A DNA stretch of 64,000 nucleotides. It comes from Hyunsoonleella jejuensis. Its GTDB lineage: Bacteria; Bacteroidota; Bacteroidia; Flavobacteriales; Flavobacteriaceae. Below the pieces are notes generated by a model that was not told the origin of the DNA, made no database searches, and saw only the letters and a program-made list of their open reading frames with translations. The stretch covers positions 94,920 through 158,919 of the forward strand of contig NZ_FOFN01000005.1 of the NCBI RefSeq assembly GCF_900111025.1. Direction: 5' to 3'. Made by a program: the position numbers and the translations under genes. Shown here piece after piece: positions 1 to 9,586 of this stretch (positions are counted from its first letter, which is position 1; every line of letters begins with the position of its first letter).

Positions 1-2284
1 GTTTATCTTTTTCCTTTTGAATCTTATCTTCAATCAATTCTACAATATCTTCATCGGACAAGTTATCCCAATCGTACTTTTTATTTACATTAATAAACAT
101 ATTGTCCCATTTAATAAATGGCCCAAAACGTCCTTTACCTTTTTGTACAGGCAAATCTTTGTACATGTATATAGGTGCGTCTGCTTTTTGTTTTTCTTTT
201 ATTAAAAAAATAGCGTCATCTAATTCTACACGTAGTGGATCTTGACCTTTTGGCAAGCTTACAAACGACTTTCCAAATTTTACATACGGTCCAAAACGAC
301 CATTATTTACTTGTACTTCCTCACCTTCGTAAGTACCAAGAGTTTTTGGCAATTGAAACAGGTCCATGGCCTCTTCAAAAGTGATGGTATTCAATTGCTG
401 GTCTGGACTCAAACTGGCAAACAATGGTTTTTCTTCATCATCAACAGTACCAATTTGAACCATTGGCCCGAATTTCCCTAAACGCACGCTTACTTGGCGC
501 CCTGTTTTAGGATCTGTACCTAATACACGTTCTCCAGATTCCCTATCCGCATTTTCTTTAACATCTTCAACAACAGGATGAAATTTTTTATAAAAGGACT
601 GCATCATTTCTTTCCAATCCTCTTTGCCTTCAGCAATTTCATCGAAGTCTTCTTCAACTTTGGCTGTAAAATTGTAATCTAAAATAGCTTCAAAATGATT
701 TACCAAAAAGTCGGTAACAATCATACCAATATCCGTTGGTACTAATTTCCCTTTATCAGAGCCTACTTTTTCAGTAAGTGTTTTATCGGTAACCTTTCCG
801 TATTGAAGTTGTAATTGCGAATATTCGCGCTCCACACCTTCTACAGTGCCCTTTTCAACATAATTTCTATTTTGAATCGTTGAAATGGTTGGTGCATAGG
901 TTGATGGACGCCCAATTCCTAATTCTTCTAACTTCTTAACCAAGGATGCTTCAGTATATCTTGCTGGCGGGCGCGTGTAACGCTCAGTAGCAGAAATAAA
1001 ACTATTTAATAACGTTTCGTTTACTTTTAGTGCCGGTAACATACCTTCTTGCTCAACATCTTCATCATCGGTACCTTCTAGATAAACTTTTAAAAACCCA
1101 TCAAACTTAATAACCTCTCCATTCGCAGAAAATGTTTCATTATGCGTAGAGGCTTCAATTTTCACATTAGTACGTTCCAATTGCGCATCGCTCATCTGGG
1201 AGGCTATGGCACGTTTCCAAATTAAATCATATAAACGCGCTTGGTCCCTATCGATGTCTACCGAATGCCTTGAGAAATCTGTAGGACGAATAGCTTCGTG
1301 GGCTTCTTGCGCACCTTTAGATTTACCCTTATAATTTCTTGGGTTACTATAATTATTGCCAAAAGCATTTTCAATTTCCTTTTGAGCGCCTTGTCTTGCT
1401 TCATCAGACAGATTCACACTATCTGTTCTCATGTACGTAATCAATCCAGCTTCGTAAAGGCGTTGCGCCATCGTCATAGTTTTGCTAACCGAGAAATATA
1501 ATTTTCTTGAGGCCTCCTGCTGCAATGTAGATGTTGTAAATGGTGCTGCTGGTGATTTTTTAGCCGGTTTCTTTTGAAGATCTGCAACCTTAAAATCAGC
1601 TGACGTATTTTTTTCTAAGAATTTATAAGCTTCCTCTTTCGTTTTGAAATTCTTCGGAAGTTTGGCTTTAAATGTTTGCCCATCTTCATTTGAAAATTCT
1701 GCATCTATTCTAAAAGATGCTTCTGGTGTAAACTCTTGGATTTCTCGTTCTTTCTCGACAATTAGTCGCACGGAAACCGATTGTACCCTACCTGCAGATA
1801 AACCGCCCTTTACTTTCCGCCAAAGTACTGGTGAGAGTTCGTAACCAACAATTCTATCTAAAACACGTCGTGCTTGTTGCGCATCCACCAAATCATAATC
1901 TATACCTCTTGGGTTTTCAATTGCTTTTTGTATCGCAGCTTTTGTTATCTCATGAAAAACAATACGTTTAGTTTTGGCTTTATCCAACTTTAAGGTTTCT
2001 GCTAAATGCCACGCAATAGCTTCTCCCTCTCGGTCCTCATCACTCGCCAACCAAACGATCTCGGCTTTTTTAGCAAGTTCCTTAAGTTTTTTAACGACTT
2101 CTCTTTTATCTTTTGAAACCTGATATTTAGGTTTGAAATCGCCTTCTACATCAACACCTAACTCCTTAGAAGGAAGGTCGGCAATGTGCCCAAAACTGGA
2201 TTCTACCTTAAAATCTTTTCCTAAAAATTTCTCTATAGTTTTAGCCTTGGCTGGTGACTCAACTATTACTAAATTCTTCGCCAT
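1..2284 (-). CDS. topA: DNA topoisomerase I (partial, C-terminus beyond window)
   Basis: Type IA topoisomerase that relaxes negative supercoils by single-strand passage through a phosphotyrosine intermediate. The minus-strand translation starts MAKNLVIVESPAKAKTIEKF, the typical Toprim start, and carries the DEDREGEAIAWH metal-binding Toprim motif. The active-site motif ITYMRTDS gives Tyr284. The C-terminal part holds repeats of the GRFGPYV type instead of Cys4 zinc fingers, which is usual in Bacteroidota. About 761 codons are inside the window; the stop lies to the left of base 1. The ATG at 2284 sits about 20 bases after a TACATTTG box. Very secure. Confidence 0.97.
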   Translation of the reverse strand, partial: MAKNLVIVESPAKAKTIEKFLGKDFKVESSFGHIADLPSKELGVDVEGDFKPKYQVSKDKREVVKKLKELAKKAEIVWLASDEDREGEAIAWHLAETLKLDKAKTKRIVFHEITKAAIQKAIENPRGIDYDLVDAQQARRVLDRIVGYELSPVLWRKVKGGLSAGRVQSVSVRLIVEKEREIQEFTPEASFRIDAEFSNEDGQTFKAKLPKNFKTKEEAYKFLEKNTSADFKVADLQKKPAKKSPAAPFTTSTLQQEASRKLYFSVSKTMTMAQRLYEAGLITYMRTDSVNLSDEARQGAQKEIENAFGNNYSNPRNYKGKSKGAQEAHEAIRPTDFSRHSVDIDRDQARLYDLIWKRAIASQMSDAQLERTNVKIEASTHNETFSANGEVIKFDGFLKVYLEGTDDEDVEQEGMLPALKVNETLLNSFISATERYTRPPARYTEASLVKKLEELGIGRPSTYAPTISTIQNRNYVEKGTVEGVEREYSQLQLQYGKVTDKTLTEKVGSDKGKLVPTDIGMIVTDFLVNHFEAILDYNFTAKVEEDFDEIAEGKEDWKEMMQSFYKKFHPVVEDVKENADRESGERVLGTDPKTGRQVSVRLGKFGPMVQIGTVDDEEKPLFASLSPDQQLNTITFEEAMDLFQLPKTLGTYEGEEVQVNNGRFGPYVKFGKSFVSLPKGQDPLRVELDDAIFLIKEKQKADAPIYMYKDLPVQKGKGRFGPFIKWDNMFINVNKKYDWDNLSDEDIVELIEDKIQKEKDK

Positions 2285-2303
2285 ACATCATTTTTTGAAG
2301 CTA

Positions 2304-2311
2304 CAAATGTA
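2304..2311 (-). promoter_or_regulatory. Bacteroidota -7 box of topA
   Basis: Read on the minus strand this is TACATTTG, a full match to TAnnTTTG. It lies 20 bases upstream of the topA ATG, so the leader would be short. No clear -33 TTG was found at standard spacing. Confidence 0.55.
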
Positions 2312-2366
2312 TATGAAAAAAAGTTTATCTGCATAATTTCACTAATTAACTGTTTATCATTTCAAC

Positions 2367-2403
2367 AAAAAAGCTTGCCTTTAATGATCAAAAGCAAGCT
2401 TTA
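2367..2403 (-). terminator. Intrinsic terminator after the membrane-protein gene
   Basis: An inverted repeat AAAGCTTGC / GCAAGCTTT followed on the minus strand by a run of T. It lies just downstream of the minus-strand gene ending at 2424 and upstream of topA, so it should separate the two transcripts. Confidence 0.75.
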
Positions 2404-2423
2404 ATTTTAATTTTATTTTTTGT

Positions 2424-3212
2424 TTAGATACTTTCTTCTCCTGCGCCTATCTGCTCTATTTCACTTTTTTCATTGAAACCCACAACATGCTTATAAATTA
2501 AGTATGAAGGGTGAAATAATAGGGCTTGAACAAACAACTGCCCAATACCGCATGTAACCAAAGTAAGCACAAGTACAATTAGATATATTACCACTAATAA
2601 TCCAAAAGTTATGAGCCATTTTTTATTACCCAGCTTAAAACTTAATTTTATAATATCACCTATACCCATATCTGGATTAAATGCAAAAAACATATAAAAA
2701 AAGGACATTGGCACCAACACATAAAGGAGTGGTATATAGCACAATAAAGCAGAAGGAATCACTATTACAATAGAGATTAGCATTATAATAAAAATCTTTT
2801 GAAGATATTTCGCTTTAAGGAAATAGAAAAATTCTGAAGTTGTTACGCTCTCTCCATGATCCAACTTTTTTATCATTCTAATGTAAGCTGCAGTTAGTGC
2901 ATAGGCTATAGTTGCAAGTAACAATACACCTACCACTAATAACAATACGTAGATTATAGACATCCCAGCGAAAAACTCATCGAACGCATTTGGGTTGGCA
3001 TATCCGCTCTCTTGTTGCGCAATGACCATACCGATAAAAGGCACATAAAATATAATAATTAGTGGCAGCATTACGACTAAAGAAAAAAGATGCAATAAAA
3101 AACCTTGTAACCAAGTTTTTTTAAATAGTTCTATAGTTTCGCTAAAAATGGTGCCAAAATCTAAATCTTTGGCATTTTCTATCCTTTTAGAAATAGCTTC
3201 GATAGTGTTCAT
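2424..3212 (-). CDS. Multi-pass integral membrane protein, function unknown
   Basis: 262 residues. After a soluble start of about 25 residues there are roughly six hydrophobic stretches (around 35-60, 85-115, 140-165, 165-190, 200-230), with short charged loops such as MIKKLDHGES. I recognise the general look of a flavobacterial membrane family often left without a function, but no catalytic motif is visible. It stands alone between its own promoter (3242-3270) and a terminator (2367-2403). The function is not predicted. Confidence 0.8.
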   Translation of the reverse strand: MNTIEAISKRIENAKDLDFGTIFSETIELFKKTWLQGFLLHLFSLVVMLPLIIIFYVPFIGMVIAQQESGYANPNAFDEFFAGMSIIYVLLLVVGVLLLATIAYALTAAYIRMIKKLDHGESVTTSEFFYFLKAKYLQKIFIIMLISIVIVIPSALLCYIPLLYVLVPMSFFYMFFAFNPDMGIGDIIKLSFKLGNKKWLITFGLLVVIYLIVLVLTLVTCGIGQLFVQALLFHPSYLIYKHVVGFNEKSEIEQIGAGEESI

Positions 3213-3241
3213 TGTTTTATGGTTTGATTAATTTTGAATGC

Positions 3242-3270
3242 TAAAAGTATAATATTTTTATTGTACCAAA
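3242..3270 (-). promoter_or_regulatory. Promoter of the membrane-protein gene
   Basis: On the minus strand TTTG, 17 bases, then TACTTTTA. The spacing fits the Bacteroidota TTTG/TAnnTTTG arrangement and one base of the -7 box deviates. It sits about 30 bases before the ATG at 3212. Confidence 0.5.
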
Positions 3271-3282
3271 CTAATTTCAAAA

Positions 3283-3308
3283 AAAAATCTGCCCGAAAGC
3301 AGATTTTT
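3283..3308 (-). terminator. Intrinsic terminator of the two-lipoprotein operon
   Basis: Perfect 10-base stem AAAAATCTGC / GCAGATTTTT with loop CCGAAA, followed on the minus strand by further T. It lies downstream of the lipoprotein gene ending at 3456. Confidence 0.8.
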
Positions 3309-3455
3309 CCAACAACGTTAGTTTGAGTTTAGTTTAAAGCATATGCGCATACTAGCGCAACGTTGTTTCCGAGATATTTATATTGGTGTATTCTATTATA
3401 CCCAATATTATCAAATTATTTTCTAAAGGATGTGATTCCTTTCGAAAATAGTTAG

Positions 3456-3893
3456 TTAATATGAATAGGTAATTGGGGTTTGCCAATTATCAAGATTTAA
3501 AATAACTGTATCGCTTCCGTTTATTTGTAAAGGCTCTAGACTAAAAGAAACTGTACGCCCAATGGCAGCTGCACAATCTTCATTATTTTTAAATTCAAAC
3601 TTTAAAAAACGTTGTTCTGGTGAGGATTCTGCAACAGCTCCAGAATCTATTAAGGCATATCCCCACGTTTCGCCATCACAACCTGAAGCACCAATGGAAA
3701 TACTTAAACAATCCCCGCTAATTTGAACATCATTGAACGTAAAAGCATCAGATTGCACATTCCCATAAGCAATGTCGTCAACAATCACAACATCGTCACA
3801 GGCATTATCAAAACCCACACCTATTTCGTCTTCATCACATTGCGTGCTTAAAAAACAAAATGTTACCACTATTAAAAACCCAATTCTTTTCAT
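3456..3893 (-). CDS. Small lipoprotein, function unknown
   Basis: 145 residues. The start MKRIGFLIVVTFCFLSTQC is a lipoprotein signal peptide with the lipid-attachment Cys at 19. The mature part is acidic (CDEDEIGVGFDNACDD) and has four further cysteines, which suggests disulfides in the periplasm or on the cell surface. It follows the gene at 3895-4593 with only one base between stop and start, so the two are surely co-transcribed. No family recognised. Confidence 0.75.
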   Translation of the reverse strand: MKRIGFLIVVTFCFLSTQCDEDEIGVGFDNACDDVVIVDDIAYGNVQSDAFTFNDVQISGDCLSISIGASGCDGETWGYALIDSGAVAESSPEQRFLKFEFKNNEDCAAAIGRTVSFSLEPLQINGSDTVILNLDNWQTPITYSY

Positions 3894-3894
3894 G

Positions 3895-4593
3895 CTAAAA
3901 TATTAAAGTAGGAAATCCGTTTTCGCAAACTATTCCCTTTGGCGGATTCACAATGTCGCAAGTAGAGAATACACTCCACTTTATATTATAATCCTGCTCT
4001 GCCTTGGTGTAGATTTCAATTTTCTCCAAAAATGCTTCAACATCTATACTTTTAGGATAGGCTATATACCACTGCGGACCTCCGCAAGCCTTAGAGCCGT
4101 AAGCCGTATATGCCCAATCTTCTGAGTTTTCGCAAGGGATGTTTTTAAGCATCTCAAGTGCATCATCAAATAAATCCATAAGTGCTCGATAGTCCTTTTC
4201 CTGTTCTGTGAATTCTTTGGTAAGCACCAATTCATTCTCGTTTAAGGATACAATACGCCACGCATATTGATTTGGAAAATGTTCTTGGGTAATATCTATA
4301 ATACCTTCAGACAGTTGCCATTTTCCATTATAATCAGAAAACACTAAAGGAGGTGTTCCGCAAAAGCCTGAAGAGCGTTCAGTAAATTCATTTTTTGCCT
4401 TAAAAGAAACGCCATAACCGTTTTCGGGGAGTTTGTTCACCCGTTTCAGCGTTATATTTTGGTCGTTGTACTCAGGCTCTGCCCAATGTCCTATCAACAA
4501 ATTATCAGAATCCCTAAGTACCTCATCATTAGGCTCACATCGCATATTTACAAAACAACACACAATAGCAATTGCAAAAACTATTTTTTTCAT
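3895..4593 (-). CDS. Lipoprotein, function unknown
   Basis: 232 residues from the ATG at 4593, which gives MKKIVFAIAIVCCFVNMRC, a lipoprotein signal with attachment Cys19. A longer reading from 4635 is possible but would begin inside the TAATTTTG promoter box at 4633-4640, so it was rejected. The mature part resembles small lipocalin-like lipoproteins that measure out a stability term (LIGHWAEPEYND), and has paired cysteines near the C-terminus (GSKACGG, STCDIV, IVCENG). First gene of a two-gene operon with 3456-3893. No function assigned. Confidence 0.75.
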   Translation of the reverse strand: MKKIVFAIAIVCCFVNMRCEPNDEVLRDSDNLLIGHWAEPEYNDQNITLKRVNKLPENGYGVSFKAKNEFTERSSGFCGTPPLVFSDYNGKWQLSEGIIDITQEHFPNQYAWRIVSLNENELVLTKEFTEQEKDYRALMDLFDDALEMLKNIPCENSEDWAYTAYGSKACGGPQWYIAYPKSIDVEAFLEKIEIYTKAEQDYNIKWSVFSTCDIVNPPKGIVCENGFPTLIF

Positions 4594-4632
4594 TGGCTTG
4601 AAGAAATTTGATTGAAGTACAATGATTAGATA

Positions 4633-4640
4633 CAAAATTA
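4633..4640 (-). promoter_or_regulatory. -7 box of the lipoprotein operon
   Basis: Minus strand TAATTTTG, a perfect TAnnTTTG match, 40 bases before the ATG at 4593. It decides the start codon of that gene and lies back to back with the miaB promoter. Confidence 0.6.
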
Positions 4641-4693
4641 CACAAATGGTTGCGTGAAAACGCTAATAGTCTTGGAAAAAATATATATGACAC

Positions 4694-4726
4694 TTTGTCA
4701 TAAAACCCAATTTAATTGTATCTTTG
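4694..4726 (+). promoter_or_regulatory. Promoter of miaB
   Basis: TTTG at 4694-4697 and TATCTTTG at 4719-4726 with 21 bases between. The -7 box is a perfect TAnnTTTG match. The predicted leader to the ATG at 4785 is about 50 bases. Confidence 0.7.
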
Positions 4727-4784
4727 CACCTGCCCAACAGCAAGCAGGCATGAAAATTGACCCCATTAATGGTCTTTGGAAAAT

Positions 4785-6233
4785 ATGGAAAAGATTATAG
4801 ACGAAAATAAACAAGGACAGTCCTTAGTTCTCGATAAAAAAGAAGGTAATACGCGTAAACTTTTTATTGAAAGTTACGGTTGCCAAATGAATTTTAGCGA
4901 TAGTGAAATTGTTGCTTCAATTTTGAATGAACAAGGCTACAACACCACACAAAACTTAGAAGAAGCCGATTTGGTTTTGGTAAATACGTGCTCTATTCGC
5001 GACAAGGCAGAACAAACCGTTAGAAAACGATTGGAAAAATATAATGCTGTAAAACAAGCTCAAAACCCTAATATGAAAGTGGGTGTTTTAGGCTGTATGG
5101 CAGAACGCTTAAAAAGCAAATTTCTTGAAGAGGAAAAGATTGTAGATTTGGTTGTTGGTCCAGACGCTTACAAAGATTTACCAAATCTTTTAGCTGAAGT
5201 TGAAGATGGTAGAGATGCCATAAACGTTATTCTTTCAAAAGAAGAAACCTATGGTGATATTGCGCCTGTTCGTTTAAACACAAACGGTGTTACAGCTTTT
5301 GTATCTATTACTCGCGGTTGTGATAATATGTGTACGTTTTGTGTTGTTCCTTTTACGCGCGGACGCGAACGCAGTAGAGACCCACAAAGTATAATTGAAG
5401 AGGTTAACGATCTTTGGAACAAAGGTTATAAAGAAGTTACGCTTTTAGGGCAAAATGTAGATAGTTATTTATGGTACGGTGGCGGCTTAAAAAAAGATTT
5501 TGATAAAGCCAGTGAACTGCAAAAAGCAACGGCAGTTAATTTTGCAATGCTTTTAGATATGTGTGCAAAGGCACAACCTAAGATGCGTTTTCGCTTTTCA
5601 ACATCCAATCCACAAGATTTTACATTGGATGTTATTGAAACTATGGCTAAACATAAAAACATATGTAATTACATTCATTTACCAGTACAAAGCGGTAGCA
5701 ATCGTATTCTGAAAGCAATGAACCGTTTGCATACACGTGAAGAATATTTTGAGCTGATTGACAACATTAAACGTTTAATACCAGATTGTGCCATAAGTCA
5801 AGATATGATTGCTGGTTTCCCAACCGAAACCGAAGAAGATCATCAGGATACTTTGAGTTTGATGGCATATGTAAAATACGATTTTGGTTTTATGTTCGCT
5901 TATTCTGAGCGCCCGGGCACACTCGCCGAACGTAAAATGGAAGATGACATTCCTGAAGAAACAAAGAAGCGTCGCCTCAACGAAATTATCGCATTACAGC
6001 AAAAGCACAGTTTATTACGCACACAGGCACACGTTGGCAAGGTTGAGGAAGTATTGATTGAAAAACCTTCGAAACGTTCTGATGCACATTGGTCTGGTAG
6101 AAACACTCAAAACACAGTAGTGGTTTTCCCAAAAGGAGATTATAAAGTTGGCGACTTTGTAAACGTAAAGATTACGGATTGTACCAGTGCAACGTTGCTT
6201 GGTGAAGCAGTAGGATATTCAGATAACAACTAA
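4785..6233 (+). CDS. miaB: tRNA-2-methylthio-N6-dimethylallyladenosine synthase
   Basis: Radical SAM methylthiotransferase that adds the 2-methylthio group to i6A37 in tRNA, using two 4Fe-4S clusters. The N-terminal MTTase domain shows [20 protein letters not shown] and LGCMAER, which supply its three cluster cysteines. The radical SAM motif is [20 protein letters not shown] (Cys-x3-Cys-x2-Cys), and a TRAM domain ends the protein. About 482 residues, normal for the family. I take the ATG at 4785; an in-frame TTG three codons earlier is possible. The AAA+ regulator begins 2 bases after the stop, so the two are probably one transcript. Confidence 0.97.
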   Translation: MEKIIDENKQGQSLVLDKKEGNTRKLFIESYGCQMNFSDSEIVASILNEQGYNTTQNLEEADLVLVNTCSIRDKAEQTVRKRLEKYNAVKQAQNPNMKVGVLGCMAERLKSKFLEEEKIVDLVVGPDAYKDLPNLLAEVEDGRDAINVILSKEETYGDIAPVRLNTNGVTAFVSITRGCDNMCTFCVVPFTRGRERSRDPQSIIEEVNDLWNKGYKEVTLLGQNVDSYLWYGGGLKKDFDKASELQKATAVNFAMLLDMCAKAQPKMRFRFSTSNPQDFTLDVIETMAKHKNICNYIHLPVQSGSNRILKAMNRLHTREEYFELIDNIKRLIPDCAISQDMIAGFPTETEEDHQDTLSLMAYVKYDFGFMFAYSERPGTLAERKMEDDIPEETKKRRLNEIIALQQKHSLLRTQAHVGKVEEVLIEKPSKRSDAHWSGRNTQNTVVVFPKGDYKVGDFVNVKITDCTSATLLGEAVGYSDNN

Positions 6234-6235
6234 TT

Positions 6236-7507
6236 ATGGAATCAGTTCAAGCTATAAAACAACGTTTTGGCATCATAGGTAACACGCCATCTCTAAACCG
6301 TGCTTTGGAAAAAGCCATTCGTGTGGCACCAACCGATATTTCGGTTTTGGTTACTGGCGAAAGTGGTGTTGGCAAAGAAAGTATTCCAAAAATAATCCAC
6401 GCATTATCACATAGAAAACACAACAAATACATTGCCGTAAATTGTGGTGCCATTCCTGAGGGCACGATAGATAGTGAACTTTTTGGACACGAAAAGGGCT
6501 CCTTTACTGGAGCAACCTCAACACGTAGTGGTTATTTTGAAGTGGCTGATGGCGGAACTATTTTTTTGGATGAAGTTGGAGAATTGCCATTAACCACACA
6601 AGTACGCTTATTACGTGTATTGGAAAACGGCGAGTTTATAAAAGTAGGATCCAGTAAAGTACAGAAAACCAATGTTCGCATAGTAGCAGCTACAAACGTT
6701 AATATGTTTGAAGCTATAGAAAAAGAGAAGTTTCGTGAAGATTTGTATTATCGCCTAAGTACGGTTGATATTCATTTACCACCGCTTCGCGAGCGTCAGG
6801 ACGATATCCATTTATTATTTAGAAAATTTGCCAGCGATTTTGCTTTGAAATATAAAATGCCAACGGTAAAACTTACCGATAACGCAGTGCAATTACTTTT
6901 AAAACACCGTTGGAGCGGAAACATTAGGCAACTGCGAAATGTAGCAGAACAAATTTCGGTTTTGGAGCAAAATCGCACCGTTAGTGCTTCAACACTTCAA
7001 CAATATTTACCAACATCAGGCATAACCAATTTACCTGCAGTTGTAAAATCCTCTAAAAGCGATAGCGATTTTAGCAGTGAGCGCGAAATCTTGTACAAAG
7101 TACTTTTTGATATGAAAAGTGATTTGAACGATTTGAAAAAACTCACCATGGAGCTCATGAAAAGCGGTAACACTAAAGATGTTGAAAAAGAAAACGAGCA
7201 CCTCATTCAAAAAATTTACGGTGATAATGATGCCGTAGAAGAAGACTTTTCGTTTGAAGAAGAAGACGTAGTAGAAAACCCTGAAGTACTCTCTATTCCA
7301 GAGCGTGTGAACGAATCCAATGCAAGCGACAAATATCACTTTGCTGAAGAAATTGAAGAAGAAGAAACCTTATCTTTACAGGATAAAGAGTTGGAATTGA
7401 TAAAAAAATCATTAGAACGCCACAATGGAAAGCGTAAATTAGCTGCTGCCGAATTAGGTATTAGCGAACGTACACTTTACAGGAAAATAAAACAATACGA
7501 TCTTTAA
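6236..7507 (+). CDS. Sigma-54-interacting AAA+ transcriptional regulator without receiver domain
   Basis: 423 residues. Enhancer-binding protein that uses ATP to open sigma-54 promoters. Walker A GESGVGKE is at 41-48, the sigma-54 contact loop GSFTGA at 88-93 (the common form is GAFTGA) and Walker B FLDEVGE around 110-116; the arginine-finger region FREDLYYRL follows. Residues 270-390 form an acidic linker rich in E and D. The C-terminus AAAELGISERTLYRKIKQYD is a Fis-type helix-turn-helix. There is no N-terminal receiver, GAF or PAS domain, so how it is controlled is not visible. It lies between miaB and lptE; a possible sigma-54 promoter stands before groES 2 kb downstream. Confidence 0.92.
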   Translation: MESVQAIKQRFGIIGNTPSLNRALEKAIRVAPTDISVLVTGESGVGKESIPKIIHALSHRKHNKYIAVNCGAIPEGTIDSELFGHEKGSFTGATSTRSGYFEVADGGTIFLDEVGELPLTTQVRLLRVLENGEFIKVGSSKVQKTNVRIVAATNVNMFEAIEKEKFREDLYYRLSTVDIHLPPLRERQDDIHLLFRKFASDFALKYKMPTVKLTDNAVQLLLKHRWSGNIRQLRNVAEQISVLEQNRTVSASTLQQYLPTSGITNLPAVVKSSKSDSDFSSEREILYKVLFDMKSDLNDLKKLTMELMKSGNTKDVEKENEHLIQKIYGDNDAVEEDFSFEEEDVVENPEVLSIPERVNESNASDKYHFAEEIEEEETLSLQDKELELIKKSLERHNGKRKLAAAELGISERTLYRKIKQYDL

Positions 7508-7556
7508 ATCATTTTCCAGTTCGCAACATAAACAAGAATTGCTCGTTAAAAATTAA

Positions 7557-8072
7557 ATGAAACACATAAAATACATATTCGTTTTAACCCTTTTCGTTTC
7601 AATGTCAAGCTGCGGATTTTATTCGTTTACCGGAGCATCTATCTCGCCAGACACTAAAACCTTTCAGGTAAATCGTTTTGAAAATAATTCCCTTTTAGTA
7701 GAACCTGGCTTGGAGCTTACTTTCAGAAATACAATGATTGCTATTTTGGAGAATCAAACCAATTTAAATAATGTAAACTCCAACGGCGATATAGTATATG
7801 AAGGGGAAATTACCGAGTATCGCATATCTCCAACAACGTCATCAACGCAAGGCAATACTTTTACTGCCGCGCAAAACCGTTTAACTATTTCGGTAAAGGT
7901 TCACTTTTATGATAAAAATGACCCCGAAGCAGAGTTTGATCAAACGTTTTCATTTTTCCACGATTACGAAGGTTCAGCACAATTATCAGGTTCAGTAAAA
8001 GATACTGCAATAGAAGAAATTTTCGAACGTATAACACAAGATATTTTTAATGCCTCTTTGGCGAAATGGTAA
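7557..8072 (+). CDS. lptE: LptE-like LPS-assembly lipoprotein
   Basis: 171 residues. In Gram-negative bacteria LptE plugs the LptD barrel that places LPS in the outer membrane. The start MKHIKYIFVLTLFVSMSSC is a lipoprotein signal with Cys19, and the mature protein begins GFYSFTGASI, the usual Bacteroidota LptE start. The middle part (ITEYRISP, NRLTISVKVHFYD) fits the LptE alpha/beta fold. It overlaps the next gene by 7 bases, which implies translational coupling, and lies 49 bases after the AAA+ regulator. Confidence 0.85.
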   Translation: MKHIKYIFVLTLFVSMSSCGFYSFTGASISPDTKTFQVNRFENNSLLVEPGLELTFRNTMIAILENQTNLNNVNSNGDIVYEGEITEYRISPTTSSTQGNTFTAAQNRLTISVKVHFYDKNDPEAEFDQTFSFFHDYEGSAQLSGSVKDTAIEEIFERITQDIFNASLAKW

Positions 8073-9004
8073 GCACCTTGAATAGTCACGATTTCACATC
8101 CTTATTGCAAAACCCGCAACAGATTACGCCTCAAAAAACTGAGGAATTGAAATCTATTATTCAAAAACACCCTTATTTTCAATCGGCAAGGGCGCTGTAC
8201 CTTAAAGGCTTAAAGCAGCAAGAAAGTACTACATATAACCAAGCTTTAAAAATTACGGCTGCTTATACTACCGACAGAAGTATTCTGTTCGACTTCATCA
8301 CTTCAGATGTTTTTATTCAAAATGAAATTTCCAAAATCATTAAACAAAATACAATTTACCTTAATGATATTAATGTAAGTGAAGATGATATTTCAGTTAG
8401 TAAGAGCCTGCAAGTAGACGACCAATTAAAACAACAGATAAAAGACACAACTGGTGTTTTAGACCCCCAGCTTTTTCAACCAAAAGACCCTACAGAAGTA
8501 AGAACTATTCATTTTAAGTTAGATGAATCTGACGTTATTGAAAACGCAACCGAGGAAACAAAAACTCAGGAAGCATCTGCCGAAGATATTTTAAATCTTG
8601 GCAAGCCTTTACAATTTGATAAACGTGAGACGCACTCCTTCAATGAGTGGCTAAAATTAACACGCTTAAAACCTATACAAAGAGCTTCAGAACCGAAACA
8701 CGACATATCAAAATCTGATATTGAAAAAGTATCTAAAAACGAGATTATTGATAAGTTTATTGCCGAAAACCCTAAAATAACACCTGTAAAATCGTTTGCC
8801 CCAAAAGAAAATTTAGCAAAAGCTAGAACAAGGCAACCAGAAACCTTAATGACAGAGACTTTAGCTCGTATTTATCTAGAGCAAAAAAACTATAAAAAAG
8901 CGATTCAATCTTATAAAATTTTAAGTTTGAAATATCCAGAAAAAAGTAGTTTCTTTGCAAACCAAATTAAGGCAATAGAACAATTACAAGAAAATAATAA
9001 ATAA
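8066..9004 (+). CDS. Single-TPR protein of the lptE-secG operon
   Basis: 312 residues, no signal peptide and no membrane segment. An N-terminal helical part (about 1-110) contains HPYFQSARALYLKGLKQ. A polar linker with many E, K and T follows, and a single C-terminal TPR-like hairpin is seen as LARIYLEQKNYKKAIQSYKI, about residues 270-300. This gene is commonly found between lptE and secG in flavobacteria, but no biochemical role is known to me. The position suggests a link to envelope protein traffic; this is inference only. Confidence 0.8.
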   Translation: MVSTLNSHDFTSLLQNPQQITPQKTEELKSIIQKHPYFQSARALYLKGLKQQESTTYNQALKITAAYTTDRSILFDFITSDVFIQNEISKIIKQNTIYLNDINVSEDDISVSKSLQVDDQLKQQIKDTTGVLDPQLFQPKDPTEVRTIHFKLDESDVIENATEETKTQEASAEDILNLGKPLQFDKRETHSFNEWLKLTRLKPIQRASEPKHDISKSDIEKVSKNEIIDKFIAENPKITPVKSFAPKENLAKARTRQPETLMTETLARIYLEQKNYKKAIQSYKILSLKYPEKSSFFANQIKAIEQLQENNK

Positions 9005-9010
9005 GAAATA

Positions 9011-9379
9011 ATGGGTACGTTTACAATATTTTTAATCCTTATCGTAGTTGTAGCGTTTTTACTTGTGGTAGTAATAATGGTACAGAATCCTAAAGGAGGT
9101 GGATTATCTTCATCTTTTGGTGGCGGTGGCACACAGCAATTAGGTGGCGTAAAAAAGACTACAGACTTTTTAGACAAGAGCACGTGGACTTTAGCAACCT
9201 TACTTTTGGTACTTATTTTAGTATCCAATGTTGCCATTGGTACAGATGAAGGCACAACAGACTCGAAAGCATTAGATACTGATGCTCAAACTGCACAGCC
9301 TTTACCAACAGCTCCTGCAGCATTGCCTGCACCAGTAGATACCGGAACTACAGCAACAGATTCTACAGGAAGCAATTAA
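9011..9379 (+). CDS. secG: Preprotein translocase subunit SecG
   Basis: 122 residues. Small membrane partner of SecYE. Two hydrophobic segments (about 3-24 and 54-76) flank the signature VQNPKGGGLSSSFGGGGTQQ. The C-terminal tail is long and rich in A, P, T and D, as in other Bacteroidota SecG proteins. It starts 6 bases after the TPR gene and is followed by a strong terminator, so it is the last gene of the run that starts with miaB. Confidence 0.95.
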   Translation: MGTFTIFLILIVVVAFLLVVVIMVQNPKGGGLSSSFGGGGTQQLGGVKKTTDFLDKSTWTLATLLLVLILVSNVAIGTDEGTTDSKALDTDAQTAQPLPTAPAALPAPVDTGTTATDSTGSN

Positions 9380-9402
9380 TGTAGCAATTAAAAGAAAACA
9401 TA

Positions 9403-9437
9403 AAAGAGCCAACTTATTTGAGTTGGCTTTTTTTATG
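9403..9437 (+). terminator. Intrinsic terminator after secG
   Basis: Stem AGCCAACT / AGTTGGCT with loop TATTTG and a downstream run of seven T. It separates secG from groES. Confidence 0.9.
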
Positions 9438-9586
9438 TCAGATAAGAGGTATACTGGCAAACAAATGAATCAAGGTGTCGAGTTTTTATTCTAAACATCA
9501 TTAATGCGCCATTTTTTGCCTAACATTTTGCACTTTTCTTGAAACAATACAGCACTATTTCTGCAAGTTTGTCAGTTATCTTGTCA

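Noticed and set aside
17..2336. Plus-strand ORFs of 60-80 codons over topA
   Set aside because: They are shadows of the minus-strand topA reading.
4594..4635. N-terminal extension of the lipoprotein at 3895
   Set aside because: It would begin in the TAATTTTG promoter box and destroy the lipoprotein signal at the N-terminus.
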